This document shows, in pieces, positions 51,128-58,777 of a DNA stretch of 64,000 nucleotides; position 1 is the stretch's first letter; each line of letters begins with the position of its first letter. The notes under the pieces were generated by a model that was given only the letters and a program-made list of their open reading frames with translations, was not told the DNA's origin and made no database searches. Made by a program: the position numbers and the translations under genes. Source of the DNA: an uncultured Prevotella sp. (lineage in GTDB: Bacteria > Bacteroidota > Bacteroidia > Bacteroidales > Bacteroidaceae); NCBI GenBank assembly GCA_900315955.1, contig ONBC01000035.1, positions 1 to 64,000 of the forward strand, given 5' to 3'.

Positions 51128-51879
51128 TGCAACTCTTTCAAGAAAGCATAATCGGTGACATCGACGGTCGTCGGCGTGATGGCCACATAGCCGTGTTTCA
51201 GGGCCCACTGGTCGGTGTCGCGCGCCTCCGGCTCATCGTTGCGGTACTCGCCGACCATCCAGAAATAGTCGTAGCCCCGCAGATGATGGCGCTTGTCGAC
51301 CTCGTTGATCCACGAGCCCCAGGTCATGCGGCATGCCTTCATACCTTCAAACTGCTCCCTTGCGGGGAAGTTGACATTAAGGCATGTACCCTTGGGCAGA
51401 CCGTTGGCAAGCACACAGCTCACGATCTTCTCCACATAAGGGCGCAAAGGCTCGAGGTTGGCGTCTTCATTGTAATAGCATGAAGAGAAAGCTACGGAAG
51501 GAATATATTTCATACAGCCCTCCATACACGCGCCCATCGTGCCACTGTAATGACTGTTTACCGACGAGTTGTCACCATGGTTGATACCACTGAGAATGAT
51601 GTCAGGGTGCCGCTCCTTGCAGAGCTGGTCAAGCGCAATCTTCACACAGTCGACGGGCGTGCCAGTGCACGACCACACCTCCGCCTGCCCGATATTCTTA
51701 CGCTTTTTAAGGCGGAGGAAGTCGGCGGCAGAGAAAGCACACGAATAGCCCGAGCGAGCACTCTCCGGCGCACAGACAAGCACGTCGCCGAGGCGCTGAA
51801 CGATATCCACAAGTTTATGTATTCCAGGTGAATGATAACCGTCATCATTCGTGATAAGGATGAAAGGTCTTGTTTGCAT
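51112..51879 (-). CDS. surE: 5'/3'-nucleotidase SurE
   Basis: A 255-residue survival protein E phosphatase acting on nucleoside monophosphates. The metal-binding start FILITNDDGYHSPGI and the SGINHGDNSSVNSHYSGTMGA motif (active-site Asn and Ser) are present, and PSVAFSSCY follows. Length is typical. It is translationally coupled to lpxB by a 16-base overlap and has a good minus-strand promoter (51905-51935). SurE beside lpxB, facing parA, is an order I recall from other Bacteroidales. Confidence 0.95.
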   Translation of the reverse strand: MQTRPFILITNDDGYHSPGIHKLVDIVQRLGDVLVCAPESARSGYSCAFSAADFLRLKKRKNIGQAEVWSCTGTPVDCVKIALDQLCKERHPDIILSGINHGDNSSVNSHYSGTMGACMEGCMKYIPSVAFSSCYYNEDANLEPLRPYVEKIVSCVLANGLPKGTCLNVNFPAREQFEGMKACRMTWGSWINEVDKRHHLRGYDYFWMVGEYRNDEPEARDTDQWALKHGYVAITPTTVDVTDYAFLKELQCDTI

Positions 51880-51904
51880 GAATCTACGTTATTAATTTCC
51901 ACGG

Positions 51905-51935
51905 CAAAAGTACGAAAAAAGGTTTAAAACGCAAA
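51905..51935 (-). promoter_or_regulatory. surE promoter
   Basis: On the minus strand, TTTG (51935 to 51932), a 19-base spacer and TACTTTTG (51912 to 51905) match the consensus. Confidence 0.65.
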
Positions 51936-51951
51936 TGTTTCACGCAAAATA
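51936..51951. promoter_or_regulatory. possible parS-like site upstream of parA
   Basis: TGTTTCACGCAAAATA matches the general parS sequence TGTTTCACGTGAAACA at 13 of 16 positions, with a perfect first half-site. It lies between the surE and parA promoter elements. Loss of symmetry in the second half makes strong ParB binding uncertain. Confidence 0.35.
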
Positions 51952-51953
51952 TG

Positions 51954-51961
51954 TATCTTTG
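51954..51961 (+). promoter_or_regulatory. -7 element of parA
   Basis: TATCTTTG, 52 bases before the parA ATG. Confidence 0.5.
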
Positions 51962-52013
51962 CAACGAACTATGCCATCTTTGCCTCTGCAAGAATGGCTA
52001 AAAGACGATAACA

Positions 52014-52778
52014 ATGGCAAAAATCATTGCTTTAGCTAATCAGAAAGGCGGTGTAGGAAAGACCACTACCACCATCAACCTGGCCGCCTCGCTGGCTACA
52101 CTTGAGAAGAAAGTCCTTGTTGTAGACGCTGACCCGCAGGCCAACGCCTCCAGCGGATTGGGTGTAGACATCTCGCAGGTGGACTGCTCCATCTACGAAT
52201 GCATCATCGACCACGCTGACGTGCGTGATGCCATCTACACCACGGACATCGACGGTCTCGACATTATACCGAGCCATATAGACCTCGTAGGAGCTGAGAT
52301 TGAGATGCTCAACTATGACAACCGCGAGAAGATGCTCAAGAATATTCTTGACCCCTTGAGGTCGGAATACGACTACATCCTCATCGACTGCTCACCATCG
52401 CTCGGACTGATTACTGTCAATGCCCTCACGGCGGCCAACTCCGTGATCATCCCCGTGCAGTGTGAGTATTTCGCCTTAGAGGGTATCAGCAAACTGCTCA
52501 ACACGATTAAGATCATCAAGAGCCGACTGAACACCAAACTCGAGATAGAAGGATTCCTGCTCACGATGTACGACTCTCGCCTTCGCCTTGCCAACCAGAT
52601 CTATGATGAGGTGAAGCGCCATTTCCAAGAGCTCGTCTTCAAGACCGTCATCCAGCGCAATGTCAAGCTCTCCGAGGCTCCAAGCCACGGCCTGCCGGTC
52701 ATCCTCTACGATGCCGACTCCACAGGTGCCAAGAACCACCTGGCACTGGCCAAGGAAATCATCGACAAGAACTCTTAA
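52014..52778 (+). CDS. parA: chromosome partitioning ATPase ParA (Soj)
   Basis: A 254-residue deviant Walker ATPase. The motif KGGVGKTTTT (11-20) with its signature lysine, Walker A' region VVDADPQANASSGLG, and ILIDCSPSLGLITVNAL are present. It has no N-terminal DNA-binding domain, so it is the chromosomal (Soj-like) type. It cycles on the nucleoid and moves ParB-parS complexes. parB follows 15 bases later. The promoter region carries a parS-like sequence. Confidence 0.96.
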   Translation: MAKIIALANQKGGVGKTTTTINLAASLATLEKKVLVVDADPQANASSGLGVDISQVDCSIYECIIDHADVRDAIYTTDIDGLDIIPSHIDLVGAEIEMLNYDNREKMLKNILDPLRSEYDYILIDCSPSLGLITVNALTAANSVIIPVQCEYFALEGISKLLNTIKIIKSRLNTKLEIEGFLLTMYDSRLRLANQIYDEVKRHFQELVFKTVIQRNVKLSEAPSHGLPVILYDADSTGAKNHLALAKEIIDKNS

Positions 52779-52793
52779 CGCGTAATCAGAATC

Positions 52794-53705
52794 ATGGCAG
52801 TACATAAGAAATTCAATGCGCTCGGCCGCGGCCTCGATGCTCTGCTCTCTACCGAGAGTGTGCGCACGGAGGGCTCATCGACCATCAGCGAGATTCCTCT
52901 CGAACAGATAGAACGCAACCCCAACCAGCCCCGAAGCCTCTTCGATGAGGACAAGCTCGAGGAGCTCGCGGCAAGTATCCGCGAGATTGGCATCATTCAG
53001 CCCATCACCCTCCGACAGATTGCCGAGAACCGCTTCCAGATTATCGCCGGAGAGCGCCGCTGGAGAGCCTCGCAGATTGCCGGCCTAAAGACGATCCCGG
53101 CCTATATCCGCACTATCAAGGATGAGAGCGTCATGGAGATGGCACTCGTGGAGAATATCCAGCGCGAGGACCTCAACCCGATAGAGATCTCGCTCGCCTA
53201 TGAGCATCTCATGGAAGGAAAAGACATGACACAGGAGAAGGTGGCTGAGCGGGTCGGCAAGAGCCGCGCCAACGTCACCAACTATCTCCGCCTGCTCAAG
53301 CTCCCGGCTCAGGTGCAGATGGCGCTGCAGAAAAAAGAGATCGATATGGGACACGCCCGCGCACTGCTCGCCATCGACAGTCCTTCGACACAACTGCAGC
53401 TCTTCAAGGAGATCGTGAAGAATGGGTGGTCCGTGAGAAAGGTCGAGGAGATGGTGCAACATCTCAAGAACGGAGAGGACATCGATGCCGGAAAGAAAAA
53501 GATAAAAGCAAAGAACACGCTGTCTGAGACTTATGCTTCGCTGCGCGACCACCTGTCATCGTTTCTTGGCACAAAGGTCCAACTCTCGTGCACAAACAAG
53601 GGAAAGGGCAAGATCAGCATTCCTTTTGAGAATGAGGAGCAGCTGGAGCATATCATGAGCATCTTCGACGGACTGAAGCAAGAAAACGCACAACAAGGAG
53701 AGTGA
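52794..53705 (+). CDS. parB: chromosome partitioning protein ParB (Spo0J)
   Basis: A 303-residue CTPase and DNA-binding protein. The N-terminal domain has IERNPNQPRSLFDEDKLEELA, and the CTP-binding box is IAGERRWRASQIAG; ENIQREDLNPIE follows. The central helix-turn-helix contains TQEKVAERVGKSRANVTNYLRLLKLP, which recognises parS. The C-terminal dimerisation region begins near residue 240. Length is normal for the chromosomal type. Confidence 0.96.
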   Translation: MAVHKKFNALGRGLDALLSTESVRTEGSSTISEIPLEQIERNPNQPRSLFDEDKLEELAASIREIGIIQPITLRQIAENRFQIIAGERRWRASQIAGLKTIPAYIRTIKDESVMEMALVENIQREDLNPIEISLAYEHLMEGKDMTQEKVAERVGKSRANVTNYLRLLKLPAQVQMALQKKEIDMGHARALLAIDSPSTQLQLFKEIVKNGWSVRKVEEMVQHLKNGEDIDAGKKKIKAKNTLSETYASLRDHLSSFLGTKVQLSCTNKGKGKISIPFENEEQLEHIMSIFDGLKQENAQQGE

Positions 53706-53712
53706 ACTTCAA

Positions 53713-54453
53713 ATGATGAGTTTCACACATTATATTATTATAGGAGTATCCGCTCTTTGGCTCATGTGCGCCCCGCTTGGCGTGGAAGCACAGACCACCG
53801 GCCACAAGCAAGCCGCCGACACGATCCATGCCGGACAGCTTGTGCCGGAGGACAGTCTGGCGCGTGTTGACAAACAGGCTTTGGCAGACCAGAAGGTTTT
53901 GGCTGATACCACGAAGCAGAAAAAGCACAAGCGTGACTGGGCAACCTGGAAGCCGAACCCAAGAAGGGCTATGTGGCTGGCGCTCGTCATGCCGGGAGCA
54001 GGACAGATCTATAACCGCAAATATTGGAAGCTCCCTATCTTCTACGGGGGCTTCGTGGGTTGTGCCTATGCACTGCGCTGGAACAACATGATGTACCGCG
54101 ACTATAGCCAGGCTTATCTCGACATTATGGATGATGACCCCAACACACAGAGCTATAACCAGTTTCTGCACCTTGGCACAAAAATAACAAGCGCAAACCA
54201 GGCACAGTGGCAGGAGGTGTTCCGCAAGCGCAAGGACCGCTATCGCCGGTGGCGCGATATGAGCTTCTTCGTCATGGTAGGTGTCTATGCGCTCTCGGTG
54301 ATCGACGCGTATGTTGATGCGTCGTTGTCGGAGTTTGACATCTCGCCTAATCTGAGTTTCCATTTTTCGCCCGCCATCATGAACAGTTCAGAGAACAGCC
54401 TGTCACTGTTCAGCAAGCCGGCCATCGGCTTGCAATGCGGCTTCGCATTTTAG
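53713..54453 (+). CDS. DUF5683-domain membrane protein
   Basis: A 246-residue protein with an N-terminal signal (ending near VEAQ), a linker rich in Asp and Lys, and a conserved core, RRAMWLALVMPGAGQIYNRK, KLPIFYGGFVGCAYALRWNN, with about three hydrophobic segments (near residues 92-107, 112-127 and 188-206). This is the DUF5683 pattern of Bacteroidota. It begins 7 bases after parB. The function is unknown; placement between parB and a lytic transglycosylase suggests a role in envelope growth or segregation, which is inference. Confidence 0.85.
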   Translation: MMSFTHYIIIGVSALWLMCAPLGVEAQTTGHKQAADTIHAGQLVPEDSLARVDKQALADQKVLADTTKQKKHKRDWATWKPNPRRAMWLALVMPGAGQIYNRKYWKLPIFYGGFVGCAYALRWNNMMYRDYSQAYLDIMDDDPNTQSYNQFLHLGTKITSANQAQWQEVFRKRKDRYRRWRDMSFFVMVGVYALSVIDAYVDASLSEFDISPNLSFHFSPAIMNSSENSLSLFSKPAIGLQCGFAF

Positions 54454-54481
54454 CTTTGATATACGATATTCAACAATAACA

Positions 54482-55930
54482 GTGAAAAAGAAAAGACTAT
54501 ACATATTCGCAGCACTCTTCACTGTCTTCAGCCTCACGGCGCAGGCTCAGACAGATGACAAGACATTAACGGTCCAAAACAATGGCAAGGAAGAGAAGAT
54601 CGACATGCCCGAGGCTATGACAACGGATCTCGACAGTCTGATGAATTTTTACAAGGCCAAGACCTATCTCAAGCCTGATACCGACTGCAACATGCCGGAT
54701 ATAAACCCTGTGTACGATTCTGCGGTGTACAAGGATCGGCTCAGCAAGCTCCCGACCGTTATCGAGATGCCTTACAACGGCATTGTGCAGGCGTTTATTG
54801 ACCGCTACACCGGTCAACTGAGACGGAAAGTCGCTTACATGTTGGGTGCACAGAACTTCTATCTCCCCACTTTTGAAGATGCCCTGGAGAGTTATAACCT
54901 ACCGTTAGAACTGAAATATCTTCCGGTCATCGAATCGGCCCTCGACCCCAATGCAAAGTCGCACGCAGGGGCCGTGGGACTTTGGCAATTCGTGCTGAAA
55001 ACAGCAAGGAAGTATGGATTGAAAGTGAACTCTCTCGTGGATGAGCGCCGGGACATGGTGCGTGCCTCCTATGCGGCAGCGCACTATCTGAGCGACCTGT
55101 ATAAGACTTACGGCGACTGGAACCTCGTCATTGCTGCCTACAACTGCGGCAAAGACCAACTCAACAAAGCGATCAGGCGCTCCCGTGGAGAACGCGACTA
55201 CTGGAAAATTTATCCCAAGCTCCCGGCAGAGACCCGTGGTTATGTGCCAGCTTTCATTGCAGCCAACTATGTGATGAACTATTATTGTGATCACAATATC
55301 TGTCCGTTGACCACTGACCTTCCTCAGCAGACCGATACCGTAATGGTGAATCATGACATCCACTTCGAGCAGATTGCACAGGTGCTCAACATCAGCGTAG
55401 ACGAGCTTGAAGACCTCAATCCACAATATCGTCGCGACATCGTCAATGGCCGCTCAGAGCTGGCTGCACTGCGTCTTCCCGAGGCCCTCATCCCCGTTTT
55501 TATCGACAAGGAGGACTCTGTCGTCAACACCGATGTCAAAGATTACAAGCCTAAACGCACGGAAGTGGAGGTTGCCGGAGGAAGCGACAACTACACGGTG
55601 AACAAGAATAAAGTGGTTTTTGAAAAGAAGGCCGATGACACTGAGAAAGTTAGCTCAGACGACTCGAATAATGATGACAGCCAAGAGACTGTAAGCAAAA
55701 GCAGTTCGCGCCGCCATTCTTCAAAACGAAGCAGTTCAAAGAGCAGCAAGAACAGCTCGAAGAGCAAGAAAAAGAAGAAGACGCAGACTTCAAAGAGCGT
55801 TTCTGTCCGTGAAGGCGATACGCTCAGCGAGATAGCGGAGAGAAACAACACGACGGTATCAAAGCTGAAGAAGCTCAACAAGATCAGTGGAAACAATATC
55901 CGCGCCGGAAAGAAGATTCGTGTGAAATAA
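54482..55930 (+). CDS. mltD: membrane-bound lytic transglycosylase (MltD-like) with LysM domains
   Basis: A 482-residue exported enzyme starting at GTG (54482) with a signal MKKKRLYIFAALFTVFSLTAQ. The SLT catalytic domain (about 115-270) has YLPVIESALDPNAKSHAGAV (catalytic Glu151), GLWQFVLKTARKYGL, and VIAAYNCGKDQLNKAI. A LysM-like segment follows near 285-330 (FEQIAQVLNISVDELEDLNP) and a canonical LysM ends the protein (VREGDTLSEIAERNNTTVSKLKKLNK). Between them a Ser/Lys-rich linker (about 395-438) is unusually basic. The enzyme cleaves peptidoglycan glycan strands, forming 1,6-anhydro ends. Confidence 0.93.
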   Translation: MKKKRLYIFAALFTVFSLTAQAQTDDKTLTVQNNGKEEKIDMPEAMTTDLDSLMNFYKAKTYLKPDTDCNMPDINPVYDSAVYKDRLSKLPTVIEMPYNGIVQAFIDRYTGQLRRKVAYMLGAQNFYLPTFEDALESYNLPLELKYLPVIESALDPNAKSHAGAVGLWQFVLKTARKYGLKVNSLVDERRDMVRASYAAAHYLSDLYKTYGDWNLVIAAYNCGKDQLNKAIRRSRGERDYWKIYPKLPAETRGYVPAFIAANYVMNYYCDHNICPLTTDLPQQTDTVMVNHDIHFEQIAQVLNISVDELEDLNPQYRRDIVNGRSELAALRLPEALIPVFIDKEDSVVNTDVKDYKPKRTEVEVAGGSDNYTVNKNKVVFEKKADDTEKVSSDDSNNDDSQETVSKSSSRRHSSKRSSSKSSKNSSKSKKKKKTQTSKSVSVREGDTLSEIAERNNTTVSKLKKLNKISGNNIRAGKKIRVK

Positions 55931-55977
55931 TCAGCCTAAAGGCTGGGCAACGTGAACCTATTAACGAGATATTAAGT

Positions 55978-58245
55978 ATGGACGACCAAGAGCTGAAAAA
56001 CAAAGAGAGAGAGCAAGCCGACAACAAGATGATCATGGATGCATTCAATCATCTGCTTGACACTTACCTGCACTCCTCACATCGCCGCAAGGTGGATATC
56101 ATCACAAAAGCGTTCAACTTCGCGCGCCAGGCACACAAAGGCGTGCGCAGGCTCTCGGGCGAGCCATACATCATGCATCCTATCGCCGTGGCGCAGATAG
56201 CCTGCGAGGAGATGGGGCTCGGTTCAACGAGTATCTGTGCGGCACTGCTACACGATGTCGTGGAAGACACCGACTACACGACGGAGGACATCGAGAATAT
56301 TTTCGGACCGAAGATCGCACAGATCGTCGATGGGCTGACCAAGATCAGCGGGGGCATCTTCGGTGACCACGCCTCGGCGCAGGCTGAGAACTTCAAGAAA
56401 CTCCTTCTCACGATGAGCGATGATATCCGCGTCATCCTCATCAAGATCTGTGACCGGTTGCACAACATGCGCACACTCGCCTCACAACCTAAGAGCAAGC
56501 AGTATAAGATTGCCGGAGAAACTCTCTACATCTATGCACCTATCGCCAACCGATTAGGGCTCAACAAAATAAAGACGGAACTTGAAGATCTCAGCTTCAA
56601 GTTTGAGCATCCCGAAGAGTACGACCGCATCATGCAGAAGCTCTCGATGACAGAGAAAGAGCGCCTGGATCTCTTCGACAGTTTCACGGCCCCTATCCGC
56701 GAGTCACTCGACAAGATGGGCTTCACCTATCATATCAAGGCACGCGTCAAGAGCCCCTACTCCATCTGGTGCAAGATGCAGAATAAGCACGTGACGTTTG
56801 AGGAGATCTATGACATCCTCGCCGTGCGTATTGTGTTCGTCCCCAAGGACCGGAAGGATGAGATCAATGAATGTTTCCAGATTTATGTTGCCTTGAACCA
56901 AATCTACAAGAGTCATCCTGATCGCTTGCGCGACTGGGTCAACCATCCGAAGGCTAACGGCTATCAGGCGCTGCACGCCACGATGATGTCGAAGCAGGGT
57001 CGATGGATTGAGGTGCAGATTCGCTCCGATCGTATGGATGACATTGCGGAGCAAGGCTTTGCGGCTCACTGGAAATATAAAGAGAAAGACTCTACCGATG
57101 AAGATACTGAACTGAACAAATGGCTTGGTACTATCAAGGAGATCCTCGACGATCCACAGCCGGATGCCATGGACTTCCTCGACTCCATCAAGCTCAACCT
57201 CTTCGCTACGGAAATCTTTGTCTTCACGCCGAAGGGTGAGGTGAAGACCCTGCCATCAGGCAGCACGGTACTCGACTTTGCGTTTCAGATCCATACATTC
57301 CTCGGCAGTCATTGTATCGGGGCAAAAGTCAATCATCGGCTCGTGCCTCTGAGCCATAAGCTGCAGAGCGGTGACCAGGTAGAGATCTTGTCATCCAACT
57401 CGCAGCACGTGCAGCCCTCATGGATCAACTTCGTCTCTACCGCCAAGGCACGCTCAAAGATTCAGGCAATCCTCAGAAGGGAGAGCCGTGAGCAACAAAC
57501 AACAGGTGAGGATATTTTCAAGCAATGGCTCAAAGACAAGGACCTGCAGCCGTCGCCAGACATCATCAAGAAGTTGTGCGCACTCCATGAGATAGACACA
57601 CAAGAGAACTTCTTCGTCGCCTTAGGGAAAAAAAACGTGATTCTCAGCGACAAGGACTTAGAGACCCTTAATGAGAAAAAATCTTCCACGGTATCGGGGT
57701 GGAAGAAGTTTGTACCCTTCATCGGACGCAAAAAGAAAGAAGGGCCTACGCACCCTGTGAGCAAGGAACTGCTCGTGGCGGATAAGAACTTCAACAAAAA
57801 GATACCTTGTGTCATATCCGAGCGCACCATCGGCATGTATATCTTTCCACAGTGTTGCCACCCCATCCCTGGTGATGACATTCTTGGGTTTATTGACAGC
57901 AAAGGACATGTGGAGATCCACAAACGTTCCTGTCCCACAGCAAGCAAGCTCAAGGCCAGCTTTGGCCCGCGCATTCTCGATGCGACGTGGGATATGCACC
58001 GCATCCTCTATTTCGACGCGACGATTGAGGTGGAAGGCATCGACCGAAAAGGCATCCTCCACGATGTGGCTGAGATCATCTCCAACAGGATGAATGTCAA
58101 CATTCATAAGGTTGCATTCACGGCTGACCAGGGTATCTTCAGCGGACAGATAGAGCTTCGAGTGCACGACCGCGAGGACGTTAAGACCATCATCGGACGA
58201 TTGAAGAAAGTCGATGACCTCAAAGAGGTGAGACAGATTCTATAA
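55978..58245 (+). CDS. relA: bifunctional (p)ppGpp synthetase/hydrolase (RelA/SpoT family)
   Basis: A 755-residue Rel protein controlling the stringent response. The HD hydrolase domain (about 45-200) retains HDVVEDTDYT (His92, Asp93) and ICDRLHNMRTL, so hydrolysis is likely active. The synthetase domain (about 240-380) has RVKSPYSIWCKMQNK, AVRIVFVPKDRKDEIN, HPKANGYQALHATMM and EVQIRSDRMDDIAE. A TGS domain (about 405-465: FVFTPKGEVKTLPSGSTVLDF), a ZBD/CC-type helix region with CCHPIPGDDILGF, and a C-terminal ACT domain (about 680-755) follow. Length is typical. It ends the parA-parB-DUF5683-mltD run. Confidence 0.95.
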   Translation: MDDQELKNKEREQADNKMIMDAFNHLLDTYLHSSHRRKVDIITKAFNFARQAHKGVRRLSGEPYIMHPIAVAQIACEEMGLGSTSICAALLHDVVEDTDYTTEDIENIFGPKIAQIVDGLTKISGGIFGDHASAQAENFKKLLLTMSDDIRVILIKICDRLHNMRTLASQPKSKQYKIAGETLYIYAPIANRLGLNKIKTELEDLSFKFEHPEEYDRIMQKLSMTEKERLDLFDSFTAPIRESLDKMGFTYHIKARVKSPYSIWCKMQNKHVTFEEIYDILAVRIVFVPKDRKDEINECFQIYVALNQIYKSHPDRLRDWVNHPKANGYQALHATMMSKQGRWIEVQIRSDRMDDIAEQGFAAHWKYKEKDSTDEDTELNKWLGTIKEILDDPQPDAMDFLDSIKLNLFATEIFVFTPKGEVKTLPSGSTVLDFAFQIHTFLGSHCIGAKVNHRLVPLSHKLQSGDQVEILSSNSQHVQPSWINFVSTAKARSKIQAILRRESREQQTTGEDIFKQWLKDKDLQPSPDIIKKLCALHEIDTQENFFVALGKKNVILSDKDLETLNEKKSSTVSGWKKFVPFIGRKKKEGPTHPVSKELLVADKNFNKKIPCVISERTIGMYIFPQCCHPIPGDDILGFIDSKGHVEIHKRSCPTASKLKASFGPRILDATWDMHRILYFDATIEVEGIDRKGILHDVAEIISNRMNVNIHKVAFTADQGIFSGQIELRVHDREDVKTIIGRLKKVDDLKEVRQIL

Positions 58246-58294
58246 AGAAAAAGCGATGAGACAGATACTATAAAACTATAAAGAAGTTGACGAC

Positions 58295-58316
58295 GGGCGG
58301 TCTCCAAAGACCGTCC
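58295..58316. terminator. hairpin between relA and merR
   Basis: GGGCGGTCT and AGACCGTCC pair (one G-T wobble) around CCAA. No T-tract follows on either side, so it is a weak terminator call. Confidence 0.5.
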
Positions 58317-58324
58317 GCAACGCT

Positions 58325-58672
58325 TTATATCAGGTCGAGATGTTTCTTGATGTCCTGTAACTCGGATAAGGCATCTTGCAAGAGCGTGATTACCTCTGAA
58401 CTCTTGTCTGCCCCGTCTCTGTTATTTTTCAAATATTCACGCGCGGCGGCAATCTTAAAGCCGCGCACCTTAATGAGATTATAGATAATCTTAAGATCTT
58501 CGATATTCTTCTCCGTGTACTGCCGCACGTTAGACTGCCCTGCGGTACGTGGCTTGACATGGGGAAACTCTTTCTCCCAAAAACGCAGTGTGCTCTCACT
58601 CACACCGATAATCTGTCCGACTTCACGGATTGAATAATACAGTTTCTTGTTCTTATTGCCTTCTGTTGCCAT
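58325..58672 (-). CDS. MerR-family transcriptional regulator
   Basis: A 115-residue protein. The N-terminal winged helix-turn-helix has YYSIREVGQIIGVSESTLRFWEKEFP and a second part VRQYTEKNIEDLKIIYNLIK. A C-terminal helix (AAREYLKNNRDGADKS onward) mediates dimerisation. There is no cysteine for metal binding. The small, metal-free form is common in Bacteroidota and of unknown ligand. The promoter, minus-strand TACCTTTG at 58693-58700, is divergent from that of alaS. Confidence 0.92.
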   Translation of the reverse strand: MATEGNKNKKLYYSIREVGQIIGVSESTLRFWEKEFPHVKPRTAGQSNVRQYTEKNIEDLKIIYNLIKVRGFKIAAAREYLKNNRDGADKSSEVITLLQDALSELQDIKKHLDLI

Positions 58673-58692
58673 AATTTTATTCTTTCTGCTTG

Positions 58693-58700
58693 CAAAGGTA
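58693..58700 (-). promoter_or_regulatory. -7 element of merR
   Basis: Minus-strand TACCTTTG, 20 bases before the merR start, next to the divergent alaS promoter. Confidence 0.45.
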
Positions 58701-58721
58701 ACGAAAAAACAAAGAATTTAG

Positions 58722-58729
58722 TAACTTTG
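58722..58729 (+). promoter_or_regulatory. -7 element of alaS
   Basis: TAACTTTG, 48 bases before the alaS ATG. Confidence 0.5.
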
Positions 58730-58777
58730 CACGTGATTTTCATTTCATAGGAATATAATTAAAAATACTCTATACAG

